The notes: generated by a model from the letters alone, not told the origin. DNA of 19,148 nucleotides from Planctomycetaceae bacterium (GCA_020426425.1 JAGQQB010000010.1:1-19148); one strand, 5' to 3'; counted from the first letter of the stretch, positions 1 to 8,198 are shown. Made by a program: numbers and translations.

Positions 1-795
1 GCAGAAACCGATCCGCCAGCCCGCCATGCTGTAGCTCTTGCTCATCGACGTCAGTTCAACACCAACATCAATCGCGCCGGGAGTGGAGAGAAAACTGGGG
101 GCGACGTAGCCGTCGTAACAGATATCTGCGTACGCGAAATCGCTGATCACCATGAATTTGTACTTCTTCGCGAGCTTCACCAGATCGACGAAGAAATCCT
201 GTTCAATCACTGTGGACGAGGGATTGTGCGGGAAGTTTACCACCACCAGCTTCGGCACCGGATACATGTGCTCGCACGTGTAGGCGACATTCTGCAGGAA
301 CTTGTTGGGATCCCGGACATCCAGCGCAATCGCGTTCCCGGCGGCGAGCATGACCGAGTACATGTGGATCGGAAATGTTGGTGAGGGGACAATGGCGGTG
401 TCGCCCGGCCCCATCAGCCCCAGACACATGTGGCTGAAGCCTTCCTTCGAGCCAATGGTCGCGATGATCTCGGTATCGTGGTTCAGCTGCACGCCATACC
501 GTTTCCAATACCGCTTGGCGACCTCCTTCCGCAGATTGCCAATCCCGTTGGCGACCGAGTAGCGATGGTTCTTGGGATCCTGCAGCGCCTCGGCGAGCTT
601 GTCCTGAATGATCTGATCGGGCGGATCAGTGGGATTCCCCATCCCGAGATCGATCACATCGATCCCGGCCACGCGCTTCTCGTACTTGACCTTGTTGATC
701 TTCCCGAACAGATACGGCGGCAACCGCTTCAGGCGATCAGCCACCGAGATGGAGAACGGATTGTCGGCAAACGGGACTTCGTTTTCGGTACGCAT
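1..795 (-). CDS. alaC: AlaC-like PLP-dependent aminotransferase, 3' end cut by the window edge
   Basis: A fold-type I PLP aminotransferase that would transfer an amino group between an amino acid such as alanine or aspartate and 2-oxoglutarate in the cytoplasm. The 265 visible codons start at the ATG complementary to 793-795. The N-terminus has the family landmark RLPPYLFGKI (residues about 23-32), then DLGMGNP (49-55), HRYSVANG (77-84), TIGSKEG (113-119), NFPHNPSS (188-195), and DFAYADICYDGY (220-231). The PLP-binding lysine is K253 in SKSYSMAGWR. These blocks match E. coli AlaC better than classical AspC. Planctomycete homologues are sometimes labelled LL-diaminopimelate aminotransferase, and substrate cannot be settled here. 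The C-terminal third (about 130 residues in the family) lies beyond base 1. No strong Shine-Dalgarno precedes the start. Family assignment is firm; the exact substrate is inference. Confidence 0.85.
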   Translation of the reverse strand, partial: MRTENEVPFADNPFSISVADRLKRLPPYLFGKINKVKYEKRVAGIDVIDLGMGNPTDPPDQIIQDKLAEALQDPKNHRYSVANGIGNLRKEVAKRYWKRYGVQLNHDTEIIATIGSKEGFSHMCLGLMGPGDTAIVPSPTFPIHMYSVMLAAGNAIALDVRDPNKFLQNVAYTCEHMYPVPKLVVVNFPHNPSSTVIEQDFFVDLVKLAKKYKFMVISDFAYADICYDGYVAPSFLSTPGAIDVGVELTSMSKSYSMAGWRIGFC

Positions 796-1156
796 GGCCA
801 AGAGCCAGTTTAAGTGGGGACGCGCGTCGGCCAACCATCGCCAACAACCGCAGATCGGGATTCTATCGGCCACCAAAGACTGCGGCGAGACAAGAACCGC
901 TGAGTTTTTCTGGAGCGGCCTCCGACAGATGGTGCAAATGCTCAGCACTGCTGGCGTTGGTGGCGGCCATTTGAGGACACTGGCTCCGGGGCGCAAACCC
1001 CAACAACCATGCAGCAGACGCCCTCCGGTCGCCAAAACTGCCCCTCCCCTTGGCTTCGAGCTTGCGATTGTGTCACACTGCCTGTTCGCCTGTTGTGTTA
1101 CGATGGGGTGCATTCGCCATCGTTGCAGGTTCGCTGATCCGCTAATCGATACGGGG
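796..1156. other. Intergenic region between the divergent aminotransferase and sulfatase genes
   Basis: This 361-base stretch separates two divergent starts, so it should hold both promoters. An open frame runs through it in phase with the sulfatase, but its product shows no family resemblance and the sulfatase signal peptide begins only at 1157, so I treat it as non-coding. A possible -10 element TACGAT sits at 1099-1104, followed by GG as in the better-supported promoter at 15855-15860, but I find no convincing -35 partner 16-18 bases upstream. A short GGGG/CCCC hairpin in the middle is too weak to call. Nothing else recognisable was found. Confidence 0.4.
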
Positions 1157-2713
1157 ATGTGCTCGATGCCTGGAATCCGCTCACTGCTGTGTCTGCTGGT
1201 CTTGTCCGTTGCCTCTGTCGTCAGTGCGGAGGGACGCCCGAACATTCTGTTCATCATCGTTGATGATCAGTCCCCGTTCGATCTAAAGACCTACAACCCC
1301 GACTCGATTCTGCAAACGCCGACACTCGATCGGTTGGCGGCGCAGGGAGTGGTCTTTGATGGCGCTTATCATATGGGTTCGTTCAGCGGAGCGGTCTGTA
1401 CGCCATCGCGACATATGGTGATGTGTGGTCGCACGCTGTGGCATTTGCCGAACGCGCCCCAGGCGATCAAGAGCGGGCTTTGCCCGCAAGGACTCGAAGC
1501 CAGCACCCTGGCCGCAGTGTTCAACCAGGCCGGATACACAACGATGCGCACATGCAAGAAGGGGAACAGCTACGAGGGCGCCAACAAGCAGTTCACCGTT
1601 CGGCACGACGCGACCAAGCGGGGTGGGACACCGGAAACCGGCAGTGCCTGGCATGCCGAGCAGGTGCTCAATTATCTCGACGAGCGGGCCCAGTCTCGGG
1701 ATAAGTCGCCGTTTCTAATCTATTACGGATTCTCGCATCCTCACGATACGCGCGATGGAACACCGGAGCTGTTGGAGAAATACGGCGCGGTCAATCACGC
1801 CGACAAGGGTTCGCTGCCACCGGCGAATCCTCGGCAACCAGCGCTGCCGACGAACTACCTGACGCAGCATCCTTTCCCGCATGGGCATCCTGGTTTGCGG
1901 GATGAAGTAGCCGTGAGCGGGGTGTGGGAGAAGCGAGATGAGCGGACGATCCGCAACGAACTCGGTCGGCAGTTTGCCTGCGATGAGAACATCGACCGAC
2001 AGATCGCTCGTGTGCTCGACCGACTGCGAGAGATGGGGGAACTCGACAACACGTACATCGTCTACACCGCGGATCATGGAATGGCGATTGGGCGGCATGG
2101 GTTGCAGGGGAAGCAGAATCTATACGAACACACATGGCGCGTGCCGCTCATCGTCAGTGGACCGGGCATTCCCCAGGGTGTGCGGCGACAGGGAAACGTC
2201 TATCTGCTCGATACACTCGCCACCTTGTGCGACTTCGCGGGCATCGATCCGCCCGAGTCGAACGAAGGGCTGAGTTATCGACCGGTGCTTGATGGAGAGC
2301 GGGAGACCATCCGCGATGTTCTGTTCGGCGTCTATTGCGGCGGCACGAAGCCCGGCATGCGGTGCGTGCGGCAGGGCCCTTGGAAGCTGATCAAGTACGA
2401 TGTCCTCGACGGGACGGTGCGGCAAACGCAGTTGTTTCACCTGGGCGAGAATCCCCACGAGTTTCTCACGCAACATGCAGACTCCGCCCTCGCACCTCAG
2501 TTGAACTATTCGCTCGCCCAGACGCAGCGCAATCTGGCCGACGATCCATCGTACGCCGCCAAGCGGGCGGAACTTGAAGCCTTACTGCTGTCCGAGATGA
2601 GGCGACTGCATGATCCCTACCGATTGTGGGATCAACCAGACGATGGGTTGCCGCCGATGACGCAACCAGAGCAGAAGCCAAAACGTAAACAGCGGAACAA
2701 GGACGGGAAGTAA
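1157..2713 (+). CDS. Secreted type I (formylglycine) sulfatase
   Basis: A 518-residue S1-family sulfatase predicted to hydrolyse sulfate esters outside the cytoplasm. A hydrophobic signal peptide (residues about 8-24, ending VVSA) precedes RPNILFIIVDDQ, where D36 and D37 are the usual calcium ligands. The sulfatase signature CTPSR is at 81-85; C81 is the cysteine normally converted to formylglycine. Further active-site blocks are SHPH (193-196) and ADHG (305-308), with K319 and R328 downstream. The region that usually reads GKWH instead reads TCKKGNSY (132-139), so the usual lysine is matched but its partner histidine is not in the normal place. The tail is very basic (PKRKQRNKDGK). The open frame extends far upstream to 629, but the signal peptide fixes the start at 1157 or at the ATG at 1166, which has GGGG seven to ten bases upstream. 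It converges on the dehydrogenase gene. Substrate unknown. Confidence 0.92.
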   Translation: MCSMPGIRSLLCLLVLSVASVVSAEGRPNILFIIVDDQSPFDLKTYNPDSILQTPTLDRLAAQGVVFDGAYHMGSFSGAVCTPSRHMVMCGRTLWHLPNAPQAIKSGLCPQGLEASTLAAVFNQAGYTTMRTCKKGNSYEGANKQFTVRHDATKRGGTPETGSAWHAEQVLNYLDERAQSRDKSPFLIYYGFSHPHDTRDGTPELLEKYGAVNHADKGSLPPANPRQPALPTNYLTQHPFPHGHPGLRDEVAVSGVWEKRDERTIRNELGRQFACDENIDRQIARVLDRLREMGELDNTYIVYTADHGMAIGRHGLQGKQNLYEHTWRVPLIVSGPGIPQGVRRQGNVYLLDTLATLCDFAGIDPPESNEGLSYRPVLDGERETIRDVLFGVYCGGTKPGMRCVRQGPWKLIKYDVLDGTVRQTQLFHLGENPHEFLTQHADSALAPQLNYSLAQTQRNLADDPSYAAKRAELEALLLSEMRRLHDPYRLWDQPDDGLPPMTQPEQKPKRKQRNKDGK

Positions 2714-2761
2714 ACCGGTGGCGTTCGTTGCCCGTTAACGCTGGCAGCGGTTGTTCCGTCT

Positions 2762-2807
2762 GCCTGATCGTGGCGTTCGATCGCGCAGCGATCCACGACA
2801 ATCAGGC
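2762..2807. terminator. Composite hairpin between convergent genes
   Basis: GCCTGAT at 2762-2768 pairs with ATCAGGC at 2801-2807, and CGTGG at 2769-2773 pairs with CCACG at 2793-2797, with a three-base bulge on the right arm. An inner ATCGC/GCGAT stem (2780-2784 with 2788-2792) closes on a three-base loop. It lies 48 bases after the sulfatase stop and just beyond the dehydrogenase stop, so it could end transcription from either side. There is no clear T tract, so a factor-independent mechanism is uncertain. Confidence 0.5.
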
Positions 2808-2817
2808 CCGATGGCTA

Positions 2818-2836
2818 AGCGGCGCTTACCGCCGCT
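2818..2836 (-). terminator. Hairpin overlapping the dehydrogenase stop codon
   Basis: AGCGGCG (2818-2824) and CGCCGCT (2830-2836) form a perfect seven-pair stem with the five-base loop CTTAC. The right arm includes the first base of the dehydrogenase stop codon on the minus strand. On that strand the stem is followed by TTAGCC, so the T tract is only two bases. It is a good structural candidate for the 3' end of the dehydrogenase message, possibly working with the hairpin at 2762-2807. Confidence 0.5.
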
Positions 2837-3837
2837 CAATACCATTCGCGTTTGTTGACCACGTTGAGCAGCGGCTCACCGTGCGCGTAACGACGCACAT
2901 TCTCGACCAGGGTTTCAAGGTGTCGTTGCGGGATTAGCGGAGATGCGGCCGCAATGTGCGGGGTGATGAGAACATTTTCCATCTCCCACAAGGGATGCTC
3001 AGGTGGCAGCGGCTCCTGTTCGAAGACATCGAGCGCGGCACCAGCGATGTCGCCCTGCTCAAGCGCGATCGTCAAATCGTGCAGATCGACAATCACACCA
3101 CGGCCAATGTTGATCAGCCAGGCAGTCGACTGCATCAGCTGGAACTGTTCGGCGCGGAACAGCTTCTCTGTACGCGGCGTGTGCGGCGCGGCGATGACGA
3201 CGAAATCGCTCTCGGCAAGCAGCCGGGGACGTTCCTTAGTTGGCCAGACTTCGTCGATCACGTCGGGCACCGACCGCACGAGAGGATCGACTCCGCAAAC
3301 CGTCATGCCGAGCAGTCGTGCCTTGCGGGCGATCTCGCTCCCAATCGCACCGACGCCGACGATCCCCAATCGACACCCGGCCAATGTCCGATGGGCGAGA
3401 TCAATCGGACTGACGGCACCGGGGCCGGTCGCGTTACTGGCGCGGGTCGACTCCCCCCCAATCGGCGCCCAACGATGCTGCAGTTGCTGCCGAAGATAGA
3501 TGTGCAAGTTGCGAACAATGCACAGCATCTGACCAACGACATGCTCGGCGATCACATCCCCGAATAGCCCGCGCATGTTCGTCAGCGTGCAGGGATGCTC
3601 GATGAGTTCGGGGAACAGATAGTGCTCCAGGCTCGCCGTCGGCGATTGCACCCAGTCAAGTTCTCCAGCGGCGGCAAGTAGCTCGGGCGTGAGCTTGCCG
3701 AAGAAGGCGGACGCCGAAGGCATTTCCCCCTGAGCCTGCTTAAGGGTGTCGCAGTTGCAGAGCGAGACTTCTCCTGCAACTTCGCGCAGGCGCTCCAATC
3801 GGGCGGAATCAACGGCAGGATGCAGAACGAGTTTCAT
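2836..3837 (-). CDS. D-isomer specific 2-hydroxyacid dehydrogenase
   Basis: A 333-residue NAD(P)-dependent oxidoreductase that interconverts a 2-keto acid and a D-2-hydroxy acid in the cytoplasm. The N-terminal catalytic lobe carries the substrate loop TNMRG (86-90). The Rossmann glycine motif GVGAIG is at 161-166, with D184 in the usual NAD-selecting position at the end of the second strand. The catalytic trio of the family is present: R246 in NIGRG, E275 in DVFEQEP and H294 in TPHIA. Length and motif spacing are typical, with no C-terminal ACT domain, so it is not a full-length SerA of the ACT type. Glyoxylate/hydroxypyruvate reductase or a phosphoglycerate-dehydrogenase-like activity are both possible. 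The ATG complementary to 3835-3837 is preceded by a weak AAGAG. It is probably monocistronic, with convergent and distant neighbours. Confidence 0.9.
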   Translation of the reverse strand: MKLVLHPAVDSARLERLREVAGEVSLCNCDTLKQAQGEMPSASAFFGKLTPELLAAAGELDWVQSPTASLEHYLFPELIEHPCTLTNMRGLFGDVIAEHVVGQMLCIVRNLHIYLRQQLQHRWAPIGGESTRASNATGPGAVSPIDLAHRTLAGCRLGIVGVGAIGSEIARKARLLGMTVCGVDPLVRSVPDVIDEVWPTKERPRLLAESDFVVIAAPHTPRTEKLFRAEQFQLMQSTAWLINIGRGVIVDLHDLTIALEQGDIAGAALDVFEQEPLPPEHPLWEMENVLITPHIAAASPLIPQRHLETLVENVRRYAHGEPLLNVVNKREWY

Positions 3838-4024
3838 GCTCTTGGCTGGTGTGATGGTCTGTGTCAGGACGGGCGATCACGGTTTGGACGCGATTGACGA
3901 GTCTGGCCGCGTTGCCTGCATTGGCACCGAGGTGGCACCGTGATTGGCTCGACGCTCTGAACTGGCGACCGTGCATTCTGATCGACGAAGCCCTGCGCGT
4001 CATGCGATGTTGCGGAGGGACTCG

Positions 4025-4045
4025 GCACGATTCGGAGTATCGTGC
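4025..4045 (-). terminator. Hairpin downstream of the DUF4175-type gene
   Basis: GCACGAT (4025-4031) and ATCGTGC (4039-4045) form a perfect seven-pair stem around the seven-base loop TCGGAGT. It lies about 50 bases past the stop of the large minus-strand gene. No T tract follows on the minus strand, so this is a structural candidate only. The rest of the gap between the two minus-strand genes (3838-4096) shows nothing recognisable. Confidence 0.35.
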
Positions 4046-4096
4046 GACACTGGCGTATGCCGCGTCGTCCCGCATCATTCCATGTCGTCAACGGTT

Positions 4097-7000
4097 CTAA
4101 AACCCGCCGGCTGATGGAGTCGCCGGTACGGGCGATTCCTCAGGGGGCAGCTGTTTGCGACTGAGTTCCTCGTAGTAACGGCGCACGAATTCGGCATACC
4201 GCTCGGGGACAGGATCGCGGTCGATCGGGACCAGATCTTCGCGGTCTTCCCGACGGGCGAGTTCCTCCCGCAGACGCTCTTCAAGTTCGAGCATGGGACC
4301 ATAGATCTTTGAACGCACCAACTCCCAGTTGGGCTGTTTGGAATGGCGCTTCACATCGACACGAACTTCACGAGCTTCGTCACGGATGGCTGCAACCTTC
4401 GCTTTGAGTTCAGGGTCGGAAACCATCTCTTCAATGCCGCGCATCCGATCAGACCAGTCGAGGAACTCATTTCCGGTGAGCGGCATGTTCGGCCCCATCG
4501 CCCCGCCTCCTTCCTCACTCCCCGAAGTCGCCAGCGACTGCACCACCGATTGCACCGAGCCACGTTGCGGTTGCCTCGAACCTCCTGGTTGCCCAGGCTG
4601 CTGTCCTTGCGATTCCCCAGGCTGCTGGCCGGGTTGTTGACCTCCCGGTGATTGTCCTGGTTGTTGACCAGGTTGTTGTCCCGGTTGCGACCCCATGGGC
4701 TCACCCGAGTTGTTCCCCGATTGTTGTCCTGGTTGTTGCTCAGGTGACATCGGTTGATCCCCCGCCGGCGCCATCGGTGAGCCGGGATTTTGTCCGGGCA
4801 TCGGTGCCCCGGCGCCATCATTCATCGGCTGCCGGGGTTGTTGACCGTTGGGCATCGGTTGCCCCGGTTGCTGTGACATCGGGTCGTCGCCGCCAGGAGC
4901 CTGTCCCGGTTGGTTCGGCGATTGCTGCCCCGGGCGCGGAGTGGAATCAGGATCGTTCTGAGCGAGTTCCTGTGCAATCGCGTCGGTCAGTTGCTGCAAT
5001 TCGCGCTGCGCGAGTTTGAGCGCCTCGGTTTCGTCGCCGAGCACGCTATTGGCGGCCTCCTGTACGCCCGACTGCAGTTTCTCGATGGCCTTCCGCGCCT
5101 GTTCCTCCAGCGTCTGCGCTTCGCGGTCGTATCCATGCCGATACAGGTTCGACGCCACATCGAGCGACTCTTCGGGGTTGTAAGGCCGCATTTCCCGCAG
5201 CGTGTCGTACAACTTGGATGACAGCAGTGGCTCGCTCACTTCGGAATCCTCGACCAAGGACCGCATACGGTTCAGTGTGTCGGAGAGATCCTGCTTCTGC
5301 TGACGTAGTTGCTCGGTCACTTCGCTGCGGTTCTGTTGCTGGGGTTCCTCCCGCAGTGATGGTCGCTGAGCCTCCTCCGGTTTCCCCGCACTCGGATCGC
5401 GCATCTGCTGGCTAAGTTGCTCCTGCTGGTCGGCCAGTTCATTCACATCGTCGCGCAACTCACGCACACGTTCATCAAACTCGCCCGCCGACTGACGCCG
5501 GAACTCTTCCTTAAGTTCTTCGAGTTCCCGCTGCGCTCGCGTCCCTTCGGCAAGGGCGCGGGAGGTTTGCTGTTCCTGAAGCGCCTGGGCTGTTTGCAGG
5601 ACGCGTTCGCGGGTCTGCTGAACCTGTTCGCGAGCCTCTGCCATGCGCTCCTGGTTCTCGGGGCGATTCATCCGTTCCTGGAGTTCATCCAGATCTCGCA
5701 GCAGTTGCTGTTGTTCTTCCTGCAACCGCTTGAGTTGTCGTTCCAGTTCCTGACGCTCCTCCTCCGTCATCGCCTCCCGCAGCTTGTTCTGCAGTTCTTT
5801 AATCTTCTCGTTGACGTCTTCCTGACGCCGGGCGAGTTCTTTCAATCGGTTGAGCACCTGCAGTTGCTCCTGCATTTGCTGATCCCGTTGCTGCTGCGCC
5901 TGTCGCTCCTGTTCGTAGCGATTGCGGTCGTTCTTGAGTTCGAGTTGCTGCAGTTGCTGATCGAATTTGTCCTGCGAACTTTGCGACTGCCCTTTCGACT
6001 GCTGGGCGTTCATCACCTGCTTTTCGCGGGACTGCAATTTGAGCAGCGCGCGATACGCAGCGCCTGCAGGCTTCTGCGGTCGCTCCAGTTCGCCTGGCAG
6101 ATTTTGTTGCGCGACGACGGCAAATTGCTCGACCGTCTCGGCCATGGCGTCGATCGCTTCTTGAGCGAACTGCTTCATCAGGATGTCATCCAGTTCGGCT
6201 TCCATCTGCTGAGTGAGTTCCAGGACTTGCGACTGCGACTCGGCGAGCGTCCGCAGGTCCTCGGGGAACTGCGGCGAAGGAGACTGCTTCCGTTCGCGAC
6301 GAATGAGATTCCAGATGCCAACGACAATCTGCCTCTGCAGTTCGACCAGCTTCTGGCTTGGCGTCGATGGCTCCTGCGATTCACTGGGGGGTGGGGTTAC
6401 CTGCCGGAAGATCTCTTCGAACGGACGGACCTCGGCGAAGAACAAATCACTGAATGCCCGCCGCGGCTCACCATCAGGGCCGATGTCGTCGGCGTAGAAA
6501 TAGTACGCGATCAGATCGTTCGGCGCGACGGTGAGTTCCTCCAGCGCGAGGAGATGCTCCATGTTTGGACGCTGTTCCGCCGCCGCCTTGTCACCAAGTT
6601 TCACCGATTGTTCCGATCCATTCGGCAACTGATAGGCCAGCCCGTATTCCAGCAGTCCATAGTCATCACTCGCTTGCGCCTGGAGCGACACTTCCTGCAG
6701 CGGCGAGACCCGCAGATCCCGCTTTGGGAACGCAACTTTCAGTTCCGCCGGTCGATTCGGAGCAACCTCGACATAGAACGCCGGTGGTTCGCGATTCGTG
6801 CGGCCATCGGCATCGACCAGTTGCAGTTCGAAACGATGCCGCTCGATCCCCTCGGCCAGCCAGGTCACGCGCATCCGAACGTGCGTGCTCGACTCCGAAC
6901 CATCGCCAGCAGCAGGTGGCGACTCGATTTCGAGTGGCAACTCGGTGCCGTCATCAGATACCAGTCTTGCCGACGTGACCGATTTATTGAGTTCGCAGTG

Positions 7001-7939
7001 CCATGTCAGGGACGTTCCTTCGACAACGCTCACCCGACGGACATCTTGAATCGTTTGCGGCGACAGCCCTGTGTAGTTTGGATACGTCAGTTCGGCATCG
7101 GCCTGGACCAGTTCGGGGTAGACAAACGTGGTGATGCGGAACTCCTCGGAGGCGGCTCCGTCGTACTCAACGTGGTAGGTCAGATCTCGTTCAACTTCGG
7201 CCAGGCGTCCACCGAACAAGGGATCGTCAAGACTCTTCTGCAGCGGCAGTCGAATCTGTTCGCCATAATCATCCTGTGCGACAAGCGTAACGTCGTGCGG
7301 TAACGGACCGGTAAAGCGAGCCATCACCAGCAGGCTCGTTCCGCGTTCCAGCTCTGTGCTGCCCGGCTCGACCTGAATGGCGACCTGTCGCGAGGGATCG
7401 ACGTGGGATGGTGTGTCGTGTGCCGCGACCGGTGCCGTCGGTGTCCGCCGCGCGTGCTGGAATGCCTCCGAGCCAGACCACAAGGCGAGCAGGCACGCGC
7501 TCCACATCGCCAACCGACCCACGACGAGACGTCGTCCAGGCACTGCCTGCTTCCAGGGATGCAGCGCCGCATGCTGCAATGTCTCCCCAAGCACCTCGCG
7601 CTGCAAATAGCGATATCCTCCCGAATGAACGTCGGGATGCATGCCGAGTGCGGTGATCAACCGAGCGTCGAGGTCGGTGTGCGTTTGCTCAATCAACTCT
7701 GCAGCCTGCCGCCGGTCGTCGAGCGATGTTCGCCGGGTCAGCAGACCTAGCAGCAACACCAGCAACAGACCAATCAGGAAGACCGGTAAAGCATGCGGCT
7801 GTCCGCCGGGGACAACGTTGAGCAGCGCCACCAACAGCCCCAGAATCAGCCAGCCGACCGCCATGGCCCGCAAACCTCGCAGGATCCGTAGTCGCTGCGC
7901 GACTTCATCCACTCGTCTAAGCAACCGGGCGTCGGTCAT
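4097..7939 (-). CDS. Large DUF4175-type membrane protein with Gln/Glu coiled coil and Pro/Gly/Gln-rich tail
   Basis: A 1280-residue protein. Two adjacent hydrophobic segments (about 26-43 and 50-68) and a third (about 138-156) anchor it in the membrane. Residues 160-500 are beta-rich and look extracytoplasmic, with repeated stretches such as YPELVQADAELTYPNYTG. From about 515 to 980 it is an extremely Gln/Glu/Arg-rich predicted coiled coil. Residues about 999-1127 are low-complexity Pro/Gly/Gln/Met/Asn with PGQQ-type repeats, and the last 150 residues form a charged helical domain. This architecture matches the DUF4175-like proteins of planctomycetes, which in other genomes often lie beside MoxR, DUF58 and von Willebrand factor A genes; none of those is visible here. 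Molecular function is unknown. The frame can be extended to a TTG at 7976-7978, but the ATG at 7937-7939 (MTDARLLRRV) is preferred. The extreme codon bias produces long antisense open frames that are not genes. Confidence 0.85.
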   Translation of the reverse strand: MTDARLLRRVDEVAQRLRILRGLRAMAVGWLILGLLVALLNVVPGGQPHALPVFLIGLLLVLLLGLLTRRTSLDDRRQAAELIEQTHTDLDARLITALGMHPDVHSGGYRYLQREVLGETLQHAALHPWKQAVPGRRLVVGRLAMWSACLLALWSGSEAFQHARRTPTAPVAAHDTPSHVDPSRQVAIQVEPGSTELERGTSLLVMARFTGPLPHDVTLVAQDDYGEQIRLPLQKSLDDPLFGGRLAEVERDLTYHVEYDGAASEEFRITTFVYPELVQADAELTYPNYTGLSPQTIQDVRRVSVVEGTSLTWHCELNKSVTSARLVSDDGTELPLEIESPPAAGDGSESSTHVRMRVTWLAEGIERHRFELQLVDADGRTNREPPAFYVEVAPNRPAELKVAFPKRDLRVSPLQEVSLQAQASDDYGLLEYGLAYQLPNGSEQSVKLGDKAAAEQRPNMEHLLALEELTVAPNDLIAYYFYADDIGPDGEPRRAFSDLFFAEVRPFEEIFRQVTPPPSESQEPSTPSQKLVELQRQIVVGIWNLIRRERKQSPSPQFPEDLRTLAESQSQVLELTQQMEAELDDILMKQFAQEAIDAMAETVEQFAVVAQQNLPGELERPQKPAGAAYRALLKLQSREKQVMNAQQSKGQSQSSQDKFDQQLQQLELKNDRNRYEQERQAQQQRDQQMQEQLQVLNRLKELARRQEDVNEKIKELQNKLREAMTEEERQELERQLKRLQEEQQQLLRDLDELQERMNRPENQERMAEAREQVQQTRERVLQTAQALQEQQTSRALAEGTRAQRELEELKEEFRRQSAGEFDERVRELRDDVNELADQQEQLSQQMRDPSAGKPEEAQRPSLREEPQQQNRSEVTEQLRQQKQDLSDTLNRMRSLVEDSEVSEPLLSSKLYDTLREMRPYNPEESLDVASNLYRHGYDREAQTLEEQARKAIEKLQSGVQEAANSVLGDETEALKLAQRELQQLTDAIAQELAQNDPDSTPRPGQQSPNQPGQAPGGDDPMSQQPGQPMPNGQQPRQPMNDGAGAPMPGQNPGSPMAPAGDQPMSPEQQPGQQSGNNSGEPMGSQPGQQPGQQPGQSPGGQQPGQQPGESQGQQPGQPGGSRQPQRGSVQSVVQSLATSGSEEGGGAMGPNMPLTGNEFLDWSDRMRGIEEMVSDPELKAKVAAIRDEAREVRVDVKRHSKQPNWELVRSKIYGPMLELEERLREELARREDREDLVPIDRDPVPERYAEFVRRYYEELSRKQLPPEESPVPATPSAGGF
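4560..4945 (-). repeat. In-frame PGQQ-type low-complexity repeat tract
   Basis: On the minus strand this stretch encodes tandem, imperfect Pro-Gly-Gln-Gln and Pro-Met-Gly/Asn-rich units inside the DUF4175-type protein (residues about 999-1127). At DNA level it appears on the plus strand as recurring CCTGGTTGTTG-like and CCCGGTTGTTG-like words. The reading frame is uninterrupted, and the repeats are short and imperfect without unique spacers, so this is a coding repeat rather than a CRISPR or satellite array. It is a likely site of length variation between strains. Confidence 0.8.
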
Positions 7940-8099
7940 GGGCAATCTCGCACAGAAGCGGGTGAACAGCCTCGACAAGATTCTACCGCAGGACGAAAGC
8001 CAAGTCAGCAGTGGAACAGGGAACGAGGTTTGAACTTCGGAGCCGCCTTCGCGGTCTACGCCTCAACGCCGAGCCGATGCGTCGCATTGCGCAACGCGA

Positions 8100-8156
8100 A
8101 AAGCCGCAATCCTGTGGTCTGCGTCACTGCGACGTCAGACCAGGGATTACGGCTTT
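8100..8156. terminator. Very long hairpin, likely terminator of the upstream minus-strand gene
   Basis: AAAGCCG (8100-8106) pairs with CGGCTTT (8150-8156), AATCC (8108-8112) with GGATT (8144-8148), TGGTCTG (8115-8121) with CAGACCA (8136-8142), and an inner CGTC (8122-8125) with GACG (8131-8134) around a five-base loop. Only two imperfect positions and single-base bulges interrupt about 23 pairs. On the minus strand the 3' arm ends in CTTTT, a short U tract, so it could stop transcription coming from the gene at 8290-8919 before the DUF4175-type gene. The near symmetry means it could also act in the other direction. Confidence 0.6.
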
Positions 8157-8182
8157 GCTCGGGTGATCGCCCCCGGAATGTG

Positions 8183-8198
8183 GCAGACGGTTGTCTGC
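8183..8198. other. Short perfect hairpin
   Basis: GCAGAC (8183-8188) and GTCTGC (8193-8198) form a perfect six-pair stem with the four-base loop GGTT. It sits in the gene-free region between two minus-strand genes and is the second of four closely spaced hairpins there. Confidence 0.5.

Noticed and set aside
629..1156. Upstream extension of the first sulfatase frame, or a small gene overlapping the aminotransferase
   Set aside because: The stretch overlaps the real aminotransferase gene on the other strand and has no recognisable protein features. A clear signal peptide begins at 1157.
4560..4945. Possible CRISPR or satellite array, because of short direct repeats
   Set aside because: Units are short, imperfect and contiguous without unique spacers, and translate in one open frame as PGQQ repeats.
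5417..7303. A 628-codon open frame on the plus strand
   Set aside because: It lies wholly antisense to the Gln/Glu-rich coiled-coil coding region. CAG and GAG codons read backwards give CTG and CTC, so the product is Leu/Phe/Arg-rich with no family features. It is a codon-bias shadow.
7940..7978. TTG-initiated extension of the DUF4175-type protein
   Set aside because: The 13 extra residues add nothing recognisable; the ATG at 7937-7939 is the more plausible start.
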